Positions 53,063-62,209 are shown, numbered from the stretch's first letter. The stretch is DNA of 64,000 nucleotides from Rathayibacter sp. VKM Ac-2804 (GCF_009866655.1 NZ_CP047420.1:1426001-1490000); one strand, 5' to 3'. Numbers and translations: made by a program. The notes: a model not told the origin generated them from the sequence alone.

Positions 53063-53068
53063 ATACTA
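53063..53068 (-). promoter_or_regulatory. -10 element of the gmd operon
   Basis: TAGTAT on the minus strand, 40 bases before the gmd start, close to the consensus TANNNT; the opposing TATCCT at 53137-53142 serves the divergent GT4. Confidence 0.4.
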
Positions 53069-53186
53069 CCCACCGGCCTCTGCCGGGCCGGGGAGCGACG
53101 CCGCCGAGGGTCCGCGGGACGGCACCCGGGCGCGGGTATCCTGACCCGGCCCGCACCTCGACAGTGCCTCGACCCGATCGGACGCC

Positions 53187-54317
53187 ATGCCGGAACGCCT
53201 CGCCGTCACGCTCGCCGTGCTCACCGTCGACCCCGGGGGGATGGGCGGCGGCGAGACCTACGCCCGCGCGCTGACCCGGCTGCTCGTCCCGAGGCCGGGG
53301 GAGGAGGGGCTGCGCGTGCAGGCGCTCGTCCCGGAGAACGCCCGCGGCTTCAGCGAGGGCGTGCCCGAGATCGTCGCCGAGGGCGTCGTCAGCGGGGCCG
53401 GCCACCGCCGCCGCGCGACCGGCATGCTGCAGGCGCTCGCCCGCACCGTCCGGCTCCGTCGGCTGCTCGGGCCGGACGAGATCCTCTACTTCCCCTTCAC
53501 CGTCCCGCTGCCCTGGCCCTCGCGCCGGCAGGGGCACGTGCAGATGGTCTTCGACCTGCAGCACCGCGATCTGCCGCAGCTCTTCCCGCGCGTCGAGCGC
53601 GTCTTCCGGCGGATCGCCTACGAGGCCACCGCCCGCCGCGCCGACGCGATCATCACCATCAGCGCCTTCACCAAGGGGCGGATCGTCGAGCTGCTCGGGA
53701 TCCCGGAGGAGCGGATCCACGTGTCGCACCTCGGTGTCGACACCGAGCGGTTCCGCCCGCACCTGGGCGAGCGCGAGGACTTCGTCTTCTACCCGGCGCG
53801 CGCCTGGCCGCACAAGAACCACGCCCGGCTGTTCGAGGCGATGCGGCTGCTCCGCGCCGACGGCCACGACCTGCGCCTAGTGCTCACCGGCGGCGACCTG
53901 GACAGGCTCGGCCCGCTGCCCGACTTCGTCGAGTGGCGCGGGCACGTGGGCGCCGAGGAGCTGGCGGAGATCTACCGGCGCGCCGCGGTCCTCGCCTTCC
54001 CGAGCCTCTACGAGGGGTTCGGCTTCCCGCCGATCGAGGCGATGGCCTCGGGCTGCCCGGTGGCGGCCGCCGACTCCGGATCGCTGCCCGAGATCTGCGG
54101 CGACGCCGCCGTGCTCGTCGATCCGCTCGAGCCGCGCTCGATCGCGGACGGGATCCTCGAGGCGATCGAGCGCTCCGCCGAGCTCGGCGCGAAGGGCGTC
54201 GAGCGAGCGGCCCGGTTCAGCTGGGAGCGCTGCCGCGAGGAGCACCTGGCGGTGCTGCGGGCTGTCGGGGGAGCCCGCCGGGCCGGTCCCCGGGGTGCAG
54301 GAGCCGCCGCCAGCTGA
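53187..54317 (+). CDS. GT4-family glycosyltransferase (mannosyltransferase-like)
   Basis: 376 residues. VDPGGMGGGETYARALTRLL is the acceptor loop, TISAFTKGRIVELLGIPEERI and PARAWPHKNHARLFEAMRLL the typical core, SLYEGFGFPPIEAMASG the E-x7-E site. Divergent from gmd, thus a candidate user of GDP-mannose or its 6-deoxy product. Its last 101 bases overlap the antisense end of a ligase gene; the C-terminal 30 residues are Gly/Ala/Arg-rich and probably dispensable. Confidence 0.88.
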   Translation: MPERLAVTLAVLTVDPGGMGGGETYARALTRLLVPRPGEEGLRVQALVPENARGFSEGVPEIVAEGVVSGAGHRRRATGMLQALARTVRLRRLLGPDEILYFPFTVPLPWPSRRQGHVQMVFDLQHRDLPQLFPRVERVFRRIAYEATARRADAIITISAFTKGRIVELLGIPEERIHVSHLGVDTERFRPHLGEREDFVFYPARAWPHKNHARLFEAMRLLRADGHDLRLVLTGGDLDRLGPLPDFVEWRGHVGAEELAEIYRRAAVLAFPSLYEGFGFPPIEAMASGCPVAAADSGSLPEICGDAAVLVDPLEPRSIADGILEAIERSAELGAKGVERAARFSWERCREEHLAVLRAVGGARRAGPRGAGAAAS

Positions 54318-55566
54318 GACCCTGCGCGGCCCGCATCGCGCAGATCACCAGCAGCAGCCAGCCGGCGTCGACCAGGAGCGCGCTCTCGGCGAGCGAGGTG
54401 ACGACGAGGACGCTCAGCACCATCACGGGCCAGACGTGCACGACGGCCTTGCGCTCGGAGGCGATGATCCACGAGCGCCAGAGGGCGAGGCCGACGAGCA
54501 CGAGGAAGAGCGCGACCCCGACGACGCCCACCTGCAGCGCGAGGTCGAAGAGCGCGTTGAGGCTCGAGGAGTGCGGCCGGCCGGAGAGGAAGTCGATCGC
54601 GTTGAACGGGTAGAGGTCGGTCCGCCAGTAGCCGACCCAGCCCCAGCCGATGATCGGGGCGAGATCGGTGAAGCGCCAGACCTGCTGCCAGAGGGTGATC
54701 CGGAACTCGAACTCGCTGCCGGCGTTGAGCAGGTCGACGATCCGGAAGCGGAAGAGCCAGGCGGTGAGCGCGGAGGCGGCGACCACCGCGAGCGTCGCGT
54801 ACTGCCGGCGCCGGCGCTGGTCGCCGGTGCCCCGGCGCACCCAGCGGAGGATGAGCGCCACGACCGCCGCGACGACGAGGACGCCGGCGCTGACCGCCGA
54901 GCGGGTGAGCACCAGCGTGACCACCGCGAGGGCCAGGGAGGCGAGCGCCGGGCCGCGCGCGACCGACCGGGTCATCAGCTCGACCGAGAAGGTGACGATC
55001 GCCAGGAGGCAGACCAGCCCGAGCTGGTTGCGGGTCCCGACGAGGCCCTGGATCGGGCCGCCGGCGGCGAGCAGGCCCTCGACGCCGAGGAAGCGCAGCG
55101 GCCGGTCGATCAGGACTCCGGAGAGCACCTCGACCGCCAGCGAGCCGATCAGCACGACGCGCATCACGTCGCCGACCGCGCGGATCACCTGGATGATGTC
55201 GCGGGTGAGCCCGATCGCGATCGCGAGGAAGGCGAGGGCGAGCTGGTAGAGCACGCTCGAGGCGGTCGCCCACTGATATCCGCTCCAGAGCGTGCTGAGG
55301 GCGATCCAGCCGAGGAAGACCAGGATGCTGGTCGGCAGCAGCCCCTCCCAGTCGAGCAGCTCGCGCCGCAGCACGAGCATGACGGCGGCGAGGGCGGTGA
55401 GCGTGGCGATCGCGGCGATGTAGCCGGGCCAGCCGATCATCCCCCGCACCGCGGGGGCGCAGAGCACGACGACGAGGGACGTCTGCGCGAGGGCCGCCGC
55501 GAACTGCGGGGACGCCAGCGCGTCCGCCAGGGCGGCGGGCAGAGCGGACGGCCGTCCGCCCGTCAT
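54217..55566 (-). CDS. O-antigen ligase/polymerase-like membrane protein (second of a pair)
   Basis: 449 residues, about eleven helices. LVGTRNQLGLVCLLAIVTFS and the large outer loop with GWGWVGYW...HSSSLNALFDLALQVG match the Wzy_C/WaaL family pattern (conserved Arg in the ligase loop, His late). It would polymerise or attach lipid-linked glycan outside the membrane. Starts by ATGA overlap with its paralogue; the Pro/Gly/Arg-rich C-terminus overlaps the convergent GT4 gene. Confidence 0.85.
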   Translation of the reverse strand: MTGGRPSALPAALADALASPQFAAALAQTSLVVVLCAPAVRGMIGWPGYIAAIATLTALAAVMLVLRRELLDWEGLLPTSILVFLGWIALSTLWSGYQWATASSVLYQLALAFLAIAIGLTRDIIQVIRAVGDVMRVVLIGSLAVEVLSGVLIDRPLRFLGVEGLLAAGGPIQGLVGTRNQLGLVCLLAIVTFSVELMTRSVARGPALASLALAVVTLVLTRSAVSAGVLVVAAVVALILRWVRRGTGDQRRRRQYATLAVVAASALTAWLFRFRIVDLLNAGSEFEFRITLWQQVWRFTDLAPIIGWGWVGYWRTDLYPFNAIDFLSGRPHSSSLNALFDLALQVGVVGVALFLVLVGLALWRSWIIASERKAVVHVWPVMVLSVLVVTSLAESALLVDAGWLLLVICAMRAAQGLSWRRLLHPGDRPGGLPRQPAAPPGAPRGSAPS

Positions 55567-56909
55567 CGGGCCGTGCGCTGGCCGGCGAGGGGGATGGGCT
55601 CGGCGGCGAGCGCGTCCTCCTCCTCGTTGGCGGGCTGCTTGGTCAGGACCGCCAGGGCCACCAGGAGGAGCCAGCCGCTCTCGATCAGGAGCCGGCTCTC
55701 GAACAGCGCCTGCGCGAGCAGGGCGACGATCAGCAGGAGCGGGGCGAGCGAGACGGCCGAGTAGGGCAGCGCAGCCGTCGCGCTGCGGCGGGGGCGGTCG
55801 ACGGCGCGGAACCAGGCGCGCCAGAGGGTGGAGACGACGAGGGCGCTGAAGAGCACCAGCCCGACGATCCCGAGCTGGAACCAGACGTCGAGCCAGGCGT
55901 CGTGCGCCTGCAGGTACAGGACGCCCTTGCGCTCGGCGAGGGTGTCGAACGGCGCGGCCCAGGGCGCCCAGTAGCTGACCCAGCCCCAGCCGAGGACGGG
56001 CCGCTCGGCGGCCAGGGCCGAGACCGAGCGCCAGATGTCGAGGCGGCCCGTCGCGTCCTCGCTCTTGCCGAGCAGTCCCAGCAGGGTGCCCCAGCCGGCG
56101 AGCGCGCCGCCGGCGAGGACGACGGCGGTCGCCGCGGCCGTGACGTAGACGGGCCGCCGCTCCGACTCGCCGCGGCGCCGCGCCCAGAGTGCGAAGGCCG
56201 CCGCGGCCGCCACGGCGACGACGCAGAGCAGCACGGTGGCGGAGCGGGTGAGCAGGAGCGCCGCCGCGAACAGGACGATCCAGACGACGCCCCAGCGGGG
56301 ACGGAGGCTGCGGGCGGCGAGCTCGATCAGCACGACGATCAGGCCGAGCAGGGCGAGGAAGCCGAGCAGGTTGCGGTTGCCGACGAGGCCCTGGATCGGC
56401 TCGCCGGTGAAGAGGGCGGCCTGCGACCAGTAGAAGGCGTCCGGGATGCGGCCGGCCGGCAGATCGATGACGAACGGCAGCACGGGCGCGCGGACCACGA
56501 CGGCGACGACGAGCTCGAACAGGAGCGAGGCGCCGACGGTGATCCGCAGCGCGCGGCCGAGGGCGCTCACGAACTGCGCCGTGCTGAGCGTCAGAGCCAG
56601 CGCGACCGCGCCGAGGGACGTGGCGAGCTGCGCGACGACGCCGATGGCGCTCGCTCCGGGGTAGGCCGACCAGAGCAGCGAGAGCACGGCGAGGGCGAGG
56701 AACCCGAGGAGCGCCTTCGGGGTGCGGCTCCAGCGCAGGCGCGGCCGGACGCGGACCAGCACGACGACGACCCCGACGAGCAGCGCCGCGACGACGACGC
56801 CCCAGCCCCACCAGCCGGCGAGGTTCCGCAGCGCCTGACCGCCGAGCATCACGGTGAGCACGGCCACCGCGAGCGCTCGGGGAGCGGCGGGCGCGGCGCG
56901 TCGGATCAT
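55563..56909 (-). CDS. O-antigen ligase/polymerase-like membrane protein (first of a pair)
   Basis: 448 residues, about eleven helices. Same layout as the neighbouring paralogue: GLVGNRNLLGFLALLGLIVV, then GWGWVSYWAPWAAPFDTLAE and LQAHDAWLDVWFQLGIVGL with the late His. TAGACT seven bases before ATG 56909 predicts its own leaderless promoter, although the acyl-CoA dehydrogenase gene lies only 48 bases upstream. Roles of the two paralogues (ligase versus polymerase) cannot be told apart. Confidence 0.86.
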   Translation of the reverse strand: MIRRAAPAAPRALAVAVLTVMLGGQALRNLAGWWGWGVVVAALLVGVVVVLVRVRPRLRWSRTPKALLGFLALAVLSLLWSAYPGASAIGVVAQLATSLGAVALALTLSTAQFVSALGRALRITVGASLLFELVVAVVVRAPVLPFVIDLPAGRIPDAFYWSQAALFTGEPIQGLVGNRNLLGFLALLGLIVVLIELAARSLRPRWGVVWIVLFAAALLLTRSATVLLCVVAVAAAAAFALWARRRGESERRPVYVTAAATAVVLAGGALAGWGTLLGLLGKSEDATGRLDIWRSVSALAAERPVLGWGWVSYWAPWAAPFDTLAERKGVLYLQAHDAWLDVWFQLGIVGLVLFSALVVSTLWRAWFRAVDRPRRSATAALPYSAVSLAPLLLIVALLAQALFESRLLIESGWLLLVALAVLTKQPANEEEDALAAEPIPLAGQRTAR

Positions 56910-56957
56910 GGCGAACAGTCTAGGGAGCGGGGGGCCGGCGAGCGGGCGGGCCGCCGC

Positions 56958-58145
56958 TCAGACGAACGCCGCGCTGCCCGTGATCGCGCGGCCCACGATC
57001 AGCGTGTTCATCTCCCGGGTGCCCTCGTAGGAGTAGAGCGCCTCGGCGTCGGCGAAGAACCGCGCCACCCCGTAGTCGAGGACGATGCCGTTGCCGCCCA
57101 TCACCTCGCGGCACCAGGCGACCGTCTCGCGCATCCGCGCCGTCGTGTACGCCTTCGCGAGCGCGGAGTGCTCGTCGCGCTGCTCGCCGGCGTCGAGCAT
57201 CTCGGACACCCGCGTGGCCAGGGCGATGCTCGCGGTGATGTTGCCGATGCTCTTGACCAGCAGGTCCTGCACCAGCTGGTGGCCGACCAGCGGCTTGCCG
57301 AACTGCACCCGCTCGCGGGCGTAGCGCAGGGCGGCGTCGTAGGCGCCGATCGCGACGCCGATCGCCTGCCAGGCGACCTCGGCGCGGGTCAGCCGCAGGA
57401 CCTTCGCGGTGTCGCGGAACGAGTTCGCGCCCTGCAGGCGCAGCGACTCCGGCACGCGGACCCCCTCGAGCACGATGTCGGCGTTCTGCACGGTGCGCAG
57501 GCTCTGCTTGCGGGCGATGGCCGTGGCGCGGTAGCCCGGCGTGGAGGTGGGGACGAGGAAGCCCTTCACCTGGCCGTCGGCGACGTCCTTCGCCCAGATG
57601 ACGGTGACGTCGCTGAAGGTCGCGTTGCCGATCCAGCGCTTCTCGCCGTCGAGGATCCAGGTGTCGCCCTCGCGGCGGGCCGTGGTGCGCAGGCCCTGCG
57701 CGGAGTCGGAGCCGGAGTGCGGCTCGGTCAGCCCGAAGGCGCCGATCACCTCGCCCGAGGCGAGCTTGGGCAGCCACTCGGCGCGCTGCTCCTCGGAGCC
57801 GGCGACGCCGACCGTCCCCATCACGAGGCCGTTCTGCACGCCGACGTAGGTGGCGATGCTCGCGTCGACCCGGCCGAACTCGAGCGCGACCCAGCCGCGG
57901 AACACCGACGAGTTCTCGATCGCCCGGGTCTCGGGCCAGGAGAGGCCGATCACTCCGGTGGCGTGGATCCCGGGGATCAGCTGGCGCGGGAACTCCGCGC
58001 GCTCCCAGTACTCGTCGGCGATCGGCCGGACCTGCTCCTCGAGGAACGCGCGCACGCCGACCAGGAGCTCCTTCTCTGCGGGGGTGAGCCGCGCCTCGAA
58101 GCCGTAGAAGTCGGCGTCGAGCAGTTCGAAGGTCGTGCTGTCCAT
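56958..58145 (-). CDS. Acyl-CoA dehydrogenase (glutaryl-CoA dehydrogenase-like)
   Basis: 395 residues, FAD-dependent. AFGLTEPHSGSDSAQGL is the FAD/substrate signature, RERVQFGKPLVGHQLVQ and EVMGGNGIVLDYGVARFF are conserved, and YEGTREMNTLIVGRAI carries the catalytic Glu in the glutaryl-CoA dehydrogenase position. Oxidises a CoA thioester in fatty-acid or amino-acid breakdown; decarboxylation is not certain. Its place between polysaccharide and mannose genes has no obvious metabolic reason. Confidence 0.92.
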   Translation of the reverse strand: MDSTTFELLDADFYGFEARLTPAEKELLVGVRAFLEEQVRPIADEYWERAEFPRQLIPGIHATGVIGLSWPETRAIENSSVFRGWVALEFGRVDASIATYVGVQNGLVMGTVGVAGSEEQRAEWLPKLASGEVIGAFGLTEPHSGSDSAQGLRTTARREGDTWILDGEKRWIGNATFSDVTVIWAKDVADGQVKGFLVPTSTPGYRATAIARKQSLRTVQNADIVLEGVRVPESLRLQGANSFRDTAKVLRLTRAEVAWQAIGVAIGAYDAALRYARERVQFGKPLVGHQLVQDLLVKSIGNITASIALATRVSEMLDAGEQRDEHSALAKAYTTARMRETVAWCREVMGGNGIVLDYGVARFFADAEALYSYEGTREMNTLIVGRAITGSAAFV

Positions 58146-58386
58146 GGTTCATCGCTCCATCGCTCGGGCGCGCAGCGACTCGGCCCGCAGGAGCGGCGGC
58201 GGTGCGGCTCCTCCCAGCGTACGAAGGGGGTGCCCGGGCGGCACGGACGCTGGCGATCGGCGCCAAGCGGCGGCCGCTCCTCCGGGGCCGCTCTTGTAGA
58301 TCCTGCTAGCGTCGGGCCCGGCCCGCCCCGGCAGGATCCGGACGGTGCCGCCTCGCACACCGCCCCCGGAACGGAAGGCCCTCGCC

Positions 58387-59604
58387 GTGTTCATCCCGAT
58401 CGGCAACACCCCCCGCGACTACGCCTGGGGCTCGCTCACCGGCATCTCGGACGCCCTCGGCACCGCGGCGTCCGGCCGTCCCGAGGCGGAGCTCTGGCTG
58501 GGGGCGCACCCGGGCTCGCCGGCCCGCATCCTCGACCCCGCCTCGGTCGGCGCGTCGACCCTCGCCGAGTGGATCGCCCGCGAGCCCGAGACGGCGCTCG
58601 CCGGAGTGGCGGGGTCGGTCGACCCCGTGTCCGGCGCCCCGCGGCTGCCGTTCCTGCTGAAGATCCTCGCGGCCGGTGCGCCGCTCTCGCTGCAGGCGCA
58701 CCCGTCGTCGGAGACGGCGCAGCGCCGCTTCGTCGAGGAGGACGAGGCCGGCGTCCCGCGCGACGCGGCCGAGCGCAACTACAAGGACCCGTTCCACAAG
58801 CCGGAGCTGATCTACGCGCTGACGGAGAGCTTCGACGCGCTCTGCGGCTTCCGCGAGCTCGTCGGCACGCGGGCCCTCCTGGCCGAGCTGGCCGGCCGTG
58901 CGACGGGGGAGCAGGCGGCGGCGATCGAGCGGTTCTCCGCGGAGCTCGACGGCGAGCCGGCGGTCGTCCTGCGCCGGGCGGTCTCGTGGCTGCTCGCCGA
59001 CGGCGACCGCGACGAGGTCGCGGCGCTGATCGCAGCGGTGGTGGCGGCGTCCGAGGGTGACGACCGGCTCGAGACCGCGACGGTGCGCTCGCTCGCCGAG
59101 GCATACCCGGGCGACCCGGGCGTCGTGCTCTCGCTGCTGCTCAACCGCGTGCGTCTCGCCCGCGGCGAAGTGCTGTACCTGCCCGCCGGCAACATCCACG
59201 CCTACCTCGCGGGCACCGGGGTCGAGCTGATGGCCGCCTCCGACAACGTCCTGCGCGGCGGGCTGACCCCCAAGCACATCGACGTGCCCGAGCTGGTCGA
59301 CGTGCTCGAGTTCTCGCCGCTGCCGGTGCCCTATCTGCAGGCCGAGGAGCCGGCGCCGGGCCTGCGCGTCTACCGGCCGGACGTGCCGGACTTCCTCCTC
59401 GCCGTCGTCGAGCCGGCCACGGACGAGCCGGTGCGCGTCGAGCTCGACGGGCCGGCGATCGCGATCGCCACCGCCGGGTCGTTCACCGTGCAGGGCGCGG
59501 AGGGCTCCGTCACCGTCGAGCGCGGCGGCAGCGTCTACATCACGCCGGCCGAGCGCGCCCTCTCGGTCGCCGGCAGCGGCACCCTCTTCGTCGCCACGGT
59601 CTGA
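58387..59604 (+). CDS. manA: Mannose-6-phosphate isomerase, class I
   Basis: Interconverts fructose-6- and mannose-6-phosphate, opening the GDP-mannose route used by Gmd. 405 residues from GTG 58387 (GGAAGG upstream). PFLLKILAAGAPLSLQAHPS (zinc ligands Gln, His), YKDPFHKPELIYALT (Glu), GNIHAYLAGTGVELMAASDN (His) and LRGGLTPKHID are the type I zinc-site motifs. A longer frame from 58345 adds a stretch of mostly Pro/Arg and lacks a ribosome site. Convergent with the AraC gene, ten bases apart. Confidence 0.94.
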   Translation: MFIPIGNTPRDYAWGSLTGISDALGTAASGRPEAELWLGAHPGSPARILDPASVGASTLAEWIAREPETALAGVAGSVDPVSGAPRLPFLLKILAAGAPLSLQAHPSSETAQRRFVEEDEAGVPRDAAERNYKDPFHKPELIYALTESFDALCGFRELVGTRALLAELAGRATGEQAAAIERFSAELDGEPAVVLRRAVSWLLADGDRDEVAALIAAVVAASEGDDRLETATVRSLAEAYPGDPGVVLSLLLNRVRLARGEVLYLPAGNIHAYLAGTGVELMAASDNVLRGGLTPKHIDVPELVDVLEFSPLPVPYLQAEEPAPGLRVYRPDVPDFLLAVVEPATDEPVRVELDGPAIAIATAGSFTVQGAEGSVTVERGGSVYITPAERALSVAGSGTLFVATV

Positions 59605-59614
59605 CCGGCGGCGG

Positions 59615-60574
59615 TCAGGAGGCGGCGGCGGCCGCCGGCGCGAAGGTGCGGCGGTAGGCGGCCGGCGTCGTCTGCAGCACGCGGGTGAAGTGGTGGCGGA
59701 GGACGGCGGCGGTGCCGAAGCCGACGCGGACGGCGATCGCCTCGAGCGTCAGGTCGGACTCCTCCAGCAGATGCTGTGCGCGGAGGAGGCGCTGGCGGTT
59801 CAGCCACGCGAGCGGCGTCGTGCCCAGGTCGGCGCGGAAGCGGCGGGCGAACGTGCGGGGCGACATCAGCGCGCGCCGCGCCAGGACGTCGATGCTCAGC
59901 TCCTCGTCGAGGTGGCGCAGCATCCACTCGGTGACCTCGGCGAGCGAGTCCGCGCGCGCCTCCGGCATCGGCGTCGGGATGAACTGCGCCTGGCCGCCGT
60001 GGCGCTGCGGCGGCACCACCATGCGGCGTGCGACGACGTTCGCGGCCGCGGCGCCGAGCTCCTCCCGGACGACGTGCAGGCAGGCGTCGATCCCCGCCGC
60101 GGTGCCGGCGCCGGTGACGATCCGGCCCTCCTGCACGAACAGGACGTCCGGGTCGACGTCGACGGCCGGGTAGCGCCGGGCGAGCTCGTCGGCGTGCATC
60201 CAGTGCGTCGTGGCCCGCCGCCCCTCGAGCAGACCGGCCTCGGCGAGCACGAAGGCGCCGCTGCACACGCTCAGGATCCACGCTCCCCGCTCGTGGGCGC
60301 GCCGCAGGAGGGCGAGCACCCGCTCGTCGACCGGGCCGAGCGGATGCGCGGGCACGGCGATCAGGTCGGCGTCCTCGGCCGCGTCGAGTCCCTCGGAGAT
60401 CACCAGGTCGAAGCCGAGGGAGGTGCGCACCGGCCCCGGATCCGCGGTCGCGATCCGGAAGTCGAAGACCGGTCCGCCGTGGTCGCGACGATCGATCCCG
60501 AAGACCTCGCAGACCACGCCGAACTCGAACGGGGCGACACCGGGCAGGGCGAGGACGGCGACGGAGCGGAGCAT
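59615..60574 (-). CDS. GlxA-type AraC-family regulator (DJ-1/PfpI domain + AraC HTH)
   Basis: 319 residues. N-terminal DJ-1/PfpI-like domain (1-180) including SVCSGAFVLAEAGLLEGRRA with the conserved Cys; C-terminal pair of AraC helix-turn-helix motifs (about 215-310), with LARRALMSPRTFARRFRADL and AIAVRVGFGTAAVLRHHFTR. Members sense small molecules and activate catabolic genes; target unknown. TATCCT lies six bases before ATG 60574, so the message is probably leaderless. Longer frames upstream run into the galE promoter. Confidence 0.92.
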   Translation of the reverse strand: MLRSVAVLALPGVAPFEFGVVCEVFGIDRRDHGGPVFDFRIATADPGPVRTSLGFDLVISEGLDAAEDADLIAVPAHPLGPVDERVLALLRRAHERGAWILSVCSGAFVLAEAGLLEGRRATTHWMHADELARRYPAVDVDPDVLFVQEGRIVTGAGTAAGIDACLHVVREELGAAAANVVARRMVVPPQRHGGQAQFIPTPMPEARADSLAEVTEWMLRHLDEELSIDVLARRALMSPRTFARRFRADLGTTPLAWLNRQRLLRAQHLLEESDLTLEAIAVRVGFGTAAVLRHHFTRVLQTTPAAYRRTFAPAAAAAS

Positions 60575-60580
60575 GGCGGC

Positions 60581-60586
60581 AGGATA
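60581..60586 (-). promoter_or_regulatory. -10 element of the GlxA-type regulator gene
   Basis: TATCCT on the minus strand six bases before the ATG. Confidence 0.4.
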
Positions 60587-60683
60587 TCCCCGCACCGCGA
60601 GATCCCGCCACCTGTGCGCCTCCGCCCCGCCGCTAGGGTTGCGTCGGTGCGCGCGCGGCGCCCCGTCATCGAGGAGGATCCAC

Positions 60684-61649
60684 ATGGCATGGCTGGTCAC
60701 CGGCGGCGCCGGGTACATCGGAGCGCACGTGGTGCGCGCGTTCGCCGAGCAGGGCATCGACCCCGTCGTCCTCGACGATCTGTCGTCCGGCCACGAGGGG
60801 TTCGTCCCCGAGGGAGTGCCGTTCCACCGCGGCTCGATCCTCGACGAGGCGCTGCTGGACGAGGTCTTCGCGCAGCACGACATCGAGGGCGTCGTCCACG
60901 TCGCCGGCTTCAAGTACGCGGGGGTCTCGGTGCAGCGCCCGCTGCACACCTACGAGCAGAACGTCACCGGCACGATGCGCGTGCTCGCCGCGATGGAGCG
61001 CGCCGGCGTCCGCTCGATCGTCTTCTCCTCCAGCGCCGCGGTCTACGGTGCGGTCGACGTCGAGCTCGTCACGGAGAGCACCCCGAAGAGCCCGGAGTCG
61101 CCCTACGGCGAGTCGAAGCTGATCGGCGAGTGGCTGCTCGCCGACGCCGGCCGGGCGCACGGGGTGCGCCACGCCTCCCTCCGCTACTTCAACGTCGTCG
61201 GCTCCGGCTACCCCGACCTCTACGACACCAGCCCGCACAACCTCTTCCCCCTCGTCTTCGAGGCGCTCCTGGCCGGCCGCACGCCGCGGATCAACGGCGA
61301 CGACTACCCAACCCCGGACGGCACCTGCGTCCGCGACTACATCCACGTCGCCGATCTCGCCCTCGCCCACGTCGCGGCCGCCCGCCGGCTCTCCGCCGGC
61401 GAGCCGATCGACCCCGTCTACAACCTGGGCAGCGGCTCCGGCGCCTCGGTCGGCGAGATCATGACGGCGATCGCCGACAGCACCGGCATCGCCTTCACCC
61501 CCGAAGTGGCTCCGCGCCGCCCGGGCGACCCGCCCCGCATCGTCGCGTCGGGGGAGACCGCCGCCCGCGACCTCGGCTGGGAGATGCGCCACACGGTCGC
61601 CGAGATGGTCGAGAGCGCCTGGCGCGCCCGCAGCGCCGCGACGTCCTGA
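60684..61649 (+). CDS. galE: UDP-glucose 4-epimerase
   Basis: 321 residues. TGGAGYIGAHVVRAFAEQG (NAD), HVAGFKYAGVSVQRPLHTYE, SSSAAVYG, SPYGESKLIGEW (Tyr/Lys) and VRDYIHVADLALAHVAA are GalE hallmarks. Interconverts UDP-glucose and UDP-galactose for glycans. GAGGAGGA at 60671-60678 is one of the best ribosome sites in the window, and TAGGGT at 60634-60639 is a candidate -10. Slightly shorter than typical (about 335). Confidence 0.92.
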   Translation: MAWLVTGGAGYIGAHVVRAFAEQGIDPVVLDDLSSGHEGFVPEGVPFHRGSILDEALLDEVFAQHDIEGVVHVAGFKYAGVSVQRPLHTYEQNVTGTMRVLAAMERAGVRSIVFSSSAAVYGAVDVELVTESTPKSPESPYGESKLIGEWLLADAGRAHGVRHASLRYFNVVGSGYPDLYDTSPHNLFPLVFEALLAGRTPRINGDDYPTPDGTCVRDYIHVADLALAHVAAARRLSAGEPIDPVYNLGSGSGASVGEIMTAIADSTGIAFTPEVAPRRPGDPPRIVASGETAARDLGWEMRHTVAEMVESAWRARSAATS

Positions 61650-61696
61650 CGCCCGCCGGGAGCTTCGACACGGTCGCGACACGCCGGTGTGTCGTG

Positions 61697-61721
61697 AACC
61701 CTCCACGGCGGGTTGAGGGTT
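61697..61721 (+). terminator. galE terminator hairpin
   Basis: AACCCTC (61697-61703) with GAGGGTT (61715-61721), followed by T and A; 47 bases after the galE stop. A weaker CGACAC/GTGTCG stem precedes it. Confidence 0.5.
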
Positions 61722-61734
61722 TATGGTCCGCGAC

Positions 61735-61763
61735 TTGACCTCAGCGAATGACACCGATGTAAT
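61735..61763 (+). promoter_or_regulatory. Promoter of whiB
   Basis: TTGACC (61735-61740), 17-base spacer, TGTAAT (61758-61763): the best match to a housekeeping -35/-10 promoter seen here, giving a 5' leader of about 60 bases before ATG 61830. Confidence 0.6.
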
Positions 61764-61829
61764 TACTGAGGCAGCCGCTCCGGGAGGAGCCGGTCGCCGA
61801 TCATGTTCGTGGGCGGGGTAGGAGACGGT

Positions 61830-62201
61830 ATGGCGATTCCCGACAGCGTCTCCGGACGTGACATCGGCGGCGGCAGCGGCTCCGAGATGCGGGCGGTCCC
61901 CGAGGACTGGTTCGTCGATCCGGTCCGGCTCGGCGTGCCCGGTGTCCGCCAGAGCATCGACTCCGACAGCCAGGCGCCCGGCGGCGTGCTGTCGTGGCAG
62001 GTCGACTCGCTCTGCGCCCAGACCGACCCCGAGGCGTTCTTCCCCGAGAAGGGCGGATCGACGCGCGACGCGAAGAAGATCTGCACCTCCTGCGAGGTCC
62101 GGGCCCAGTGCCTCGAGTACGCCCTGGAGAACGACGAGCGCTTCGGCATCTGGGGCGGTCTCTCCGAGCGCGAGCGTCGCAAGCTGCGCCGTCGGGCGTG
62201 A
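61830..62201 (+). CDS. whiB: WhiB-family iron-sulfur transcription factor (WhiB2/WhmD type)
   Basis: 123 residues. Four cluster-binding cysteines at 62, 85, 88 and 94 (C-x22-C-x2-C-x5-C), the GIWGG turn at 106-110, and a basic C-terminus ERERRKLRRRA for DNA binding. AGGAGA five bases before ATG 61830 decides the start; an upstream ATG at 61803 is without a ribosome site. The N-terminal extension of about 60 residues before the first Cys is longer than in most WhiB proteins. Proximity to manA and GT genes agrees with WhiB2, which controls septation in mycobacteria; the exact paralogue is inferred from context. Confidence 0.92.
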   Translation: MAIPDSVSGRDIGGGSGSEMRAVPEDWFVDPVRLGVPGVRQSIDSDSQAPGGVLSWQVDSLCAQTDPEAFFPEKGGSTRDAKKICTSCEVRAQCLEYALENDERFGIWGGLSERERRKLRRRA

Positions 62202-62209
62202 CGACCGCC

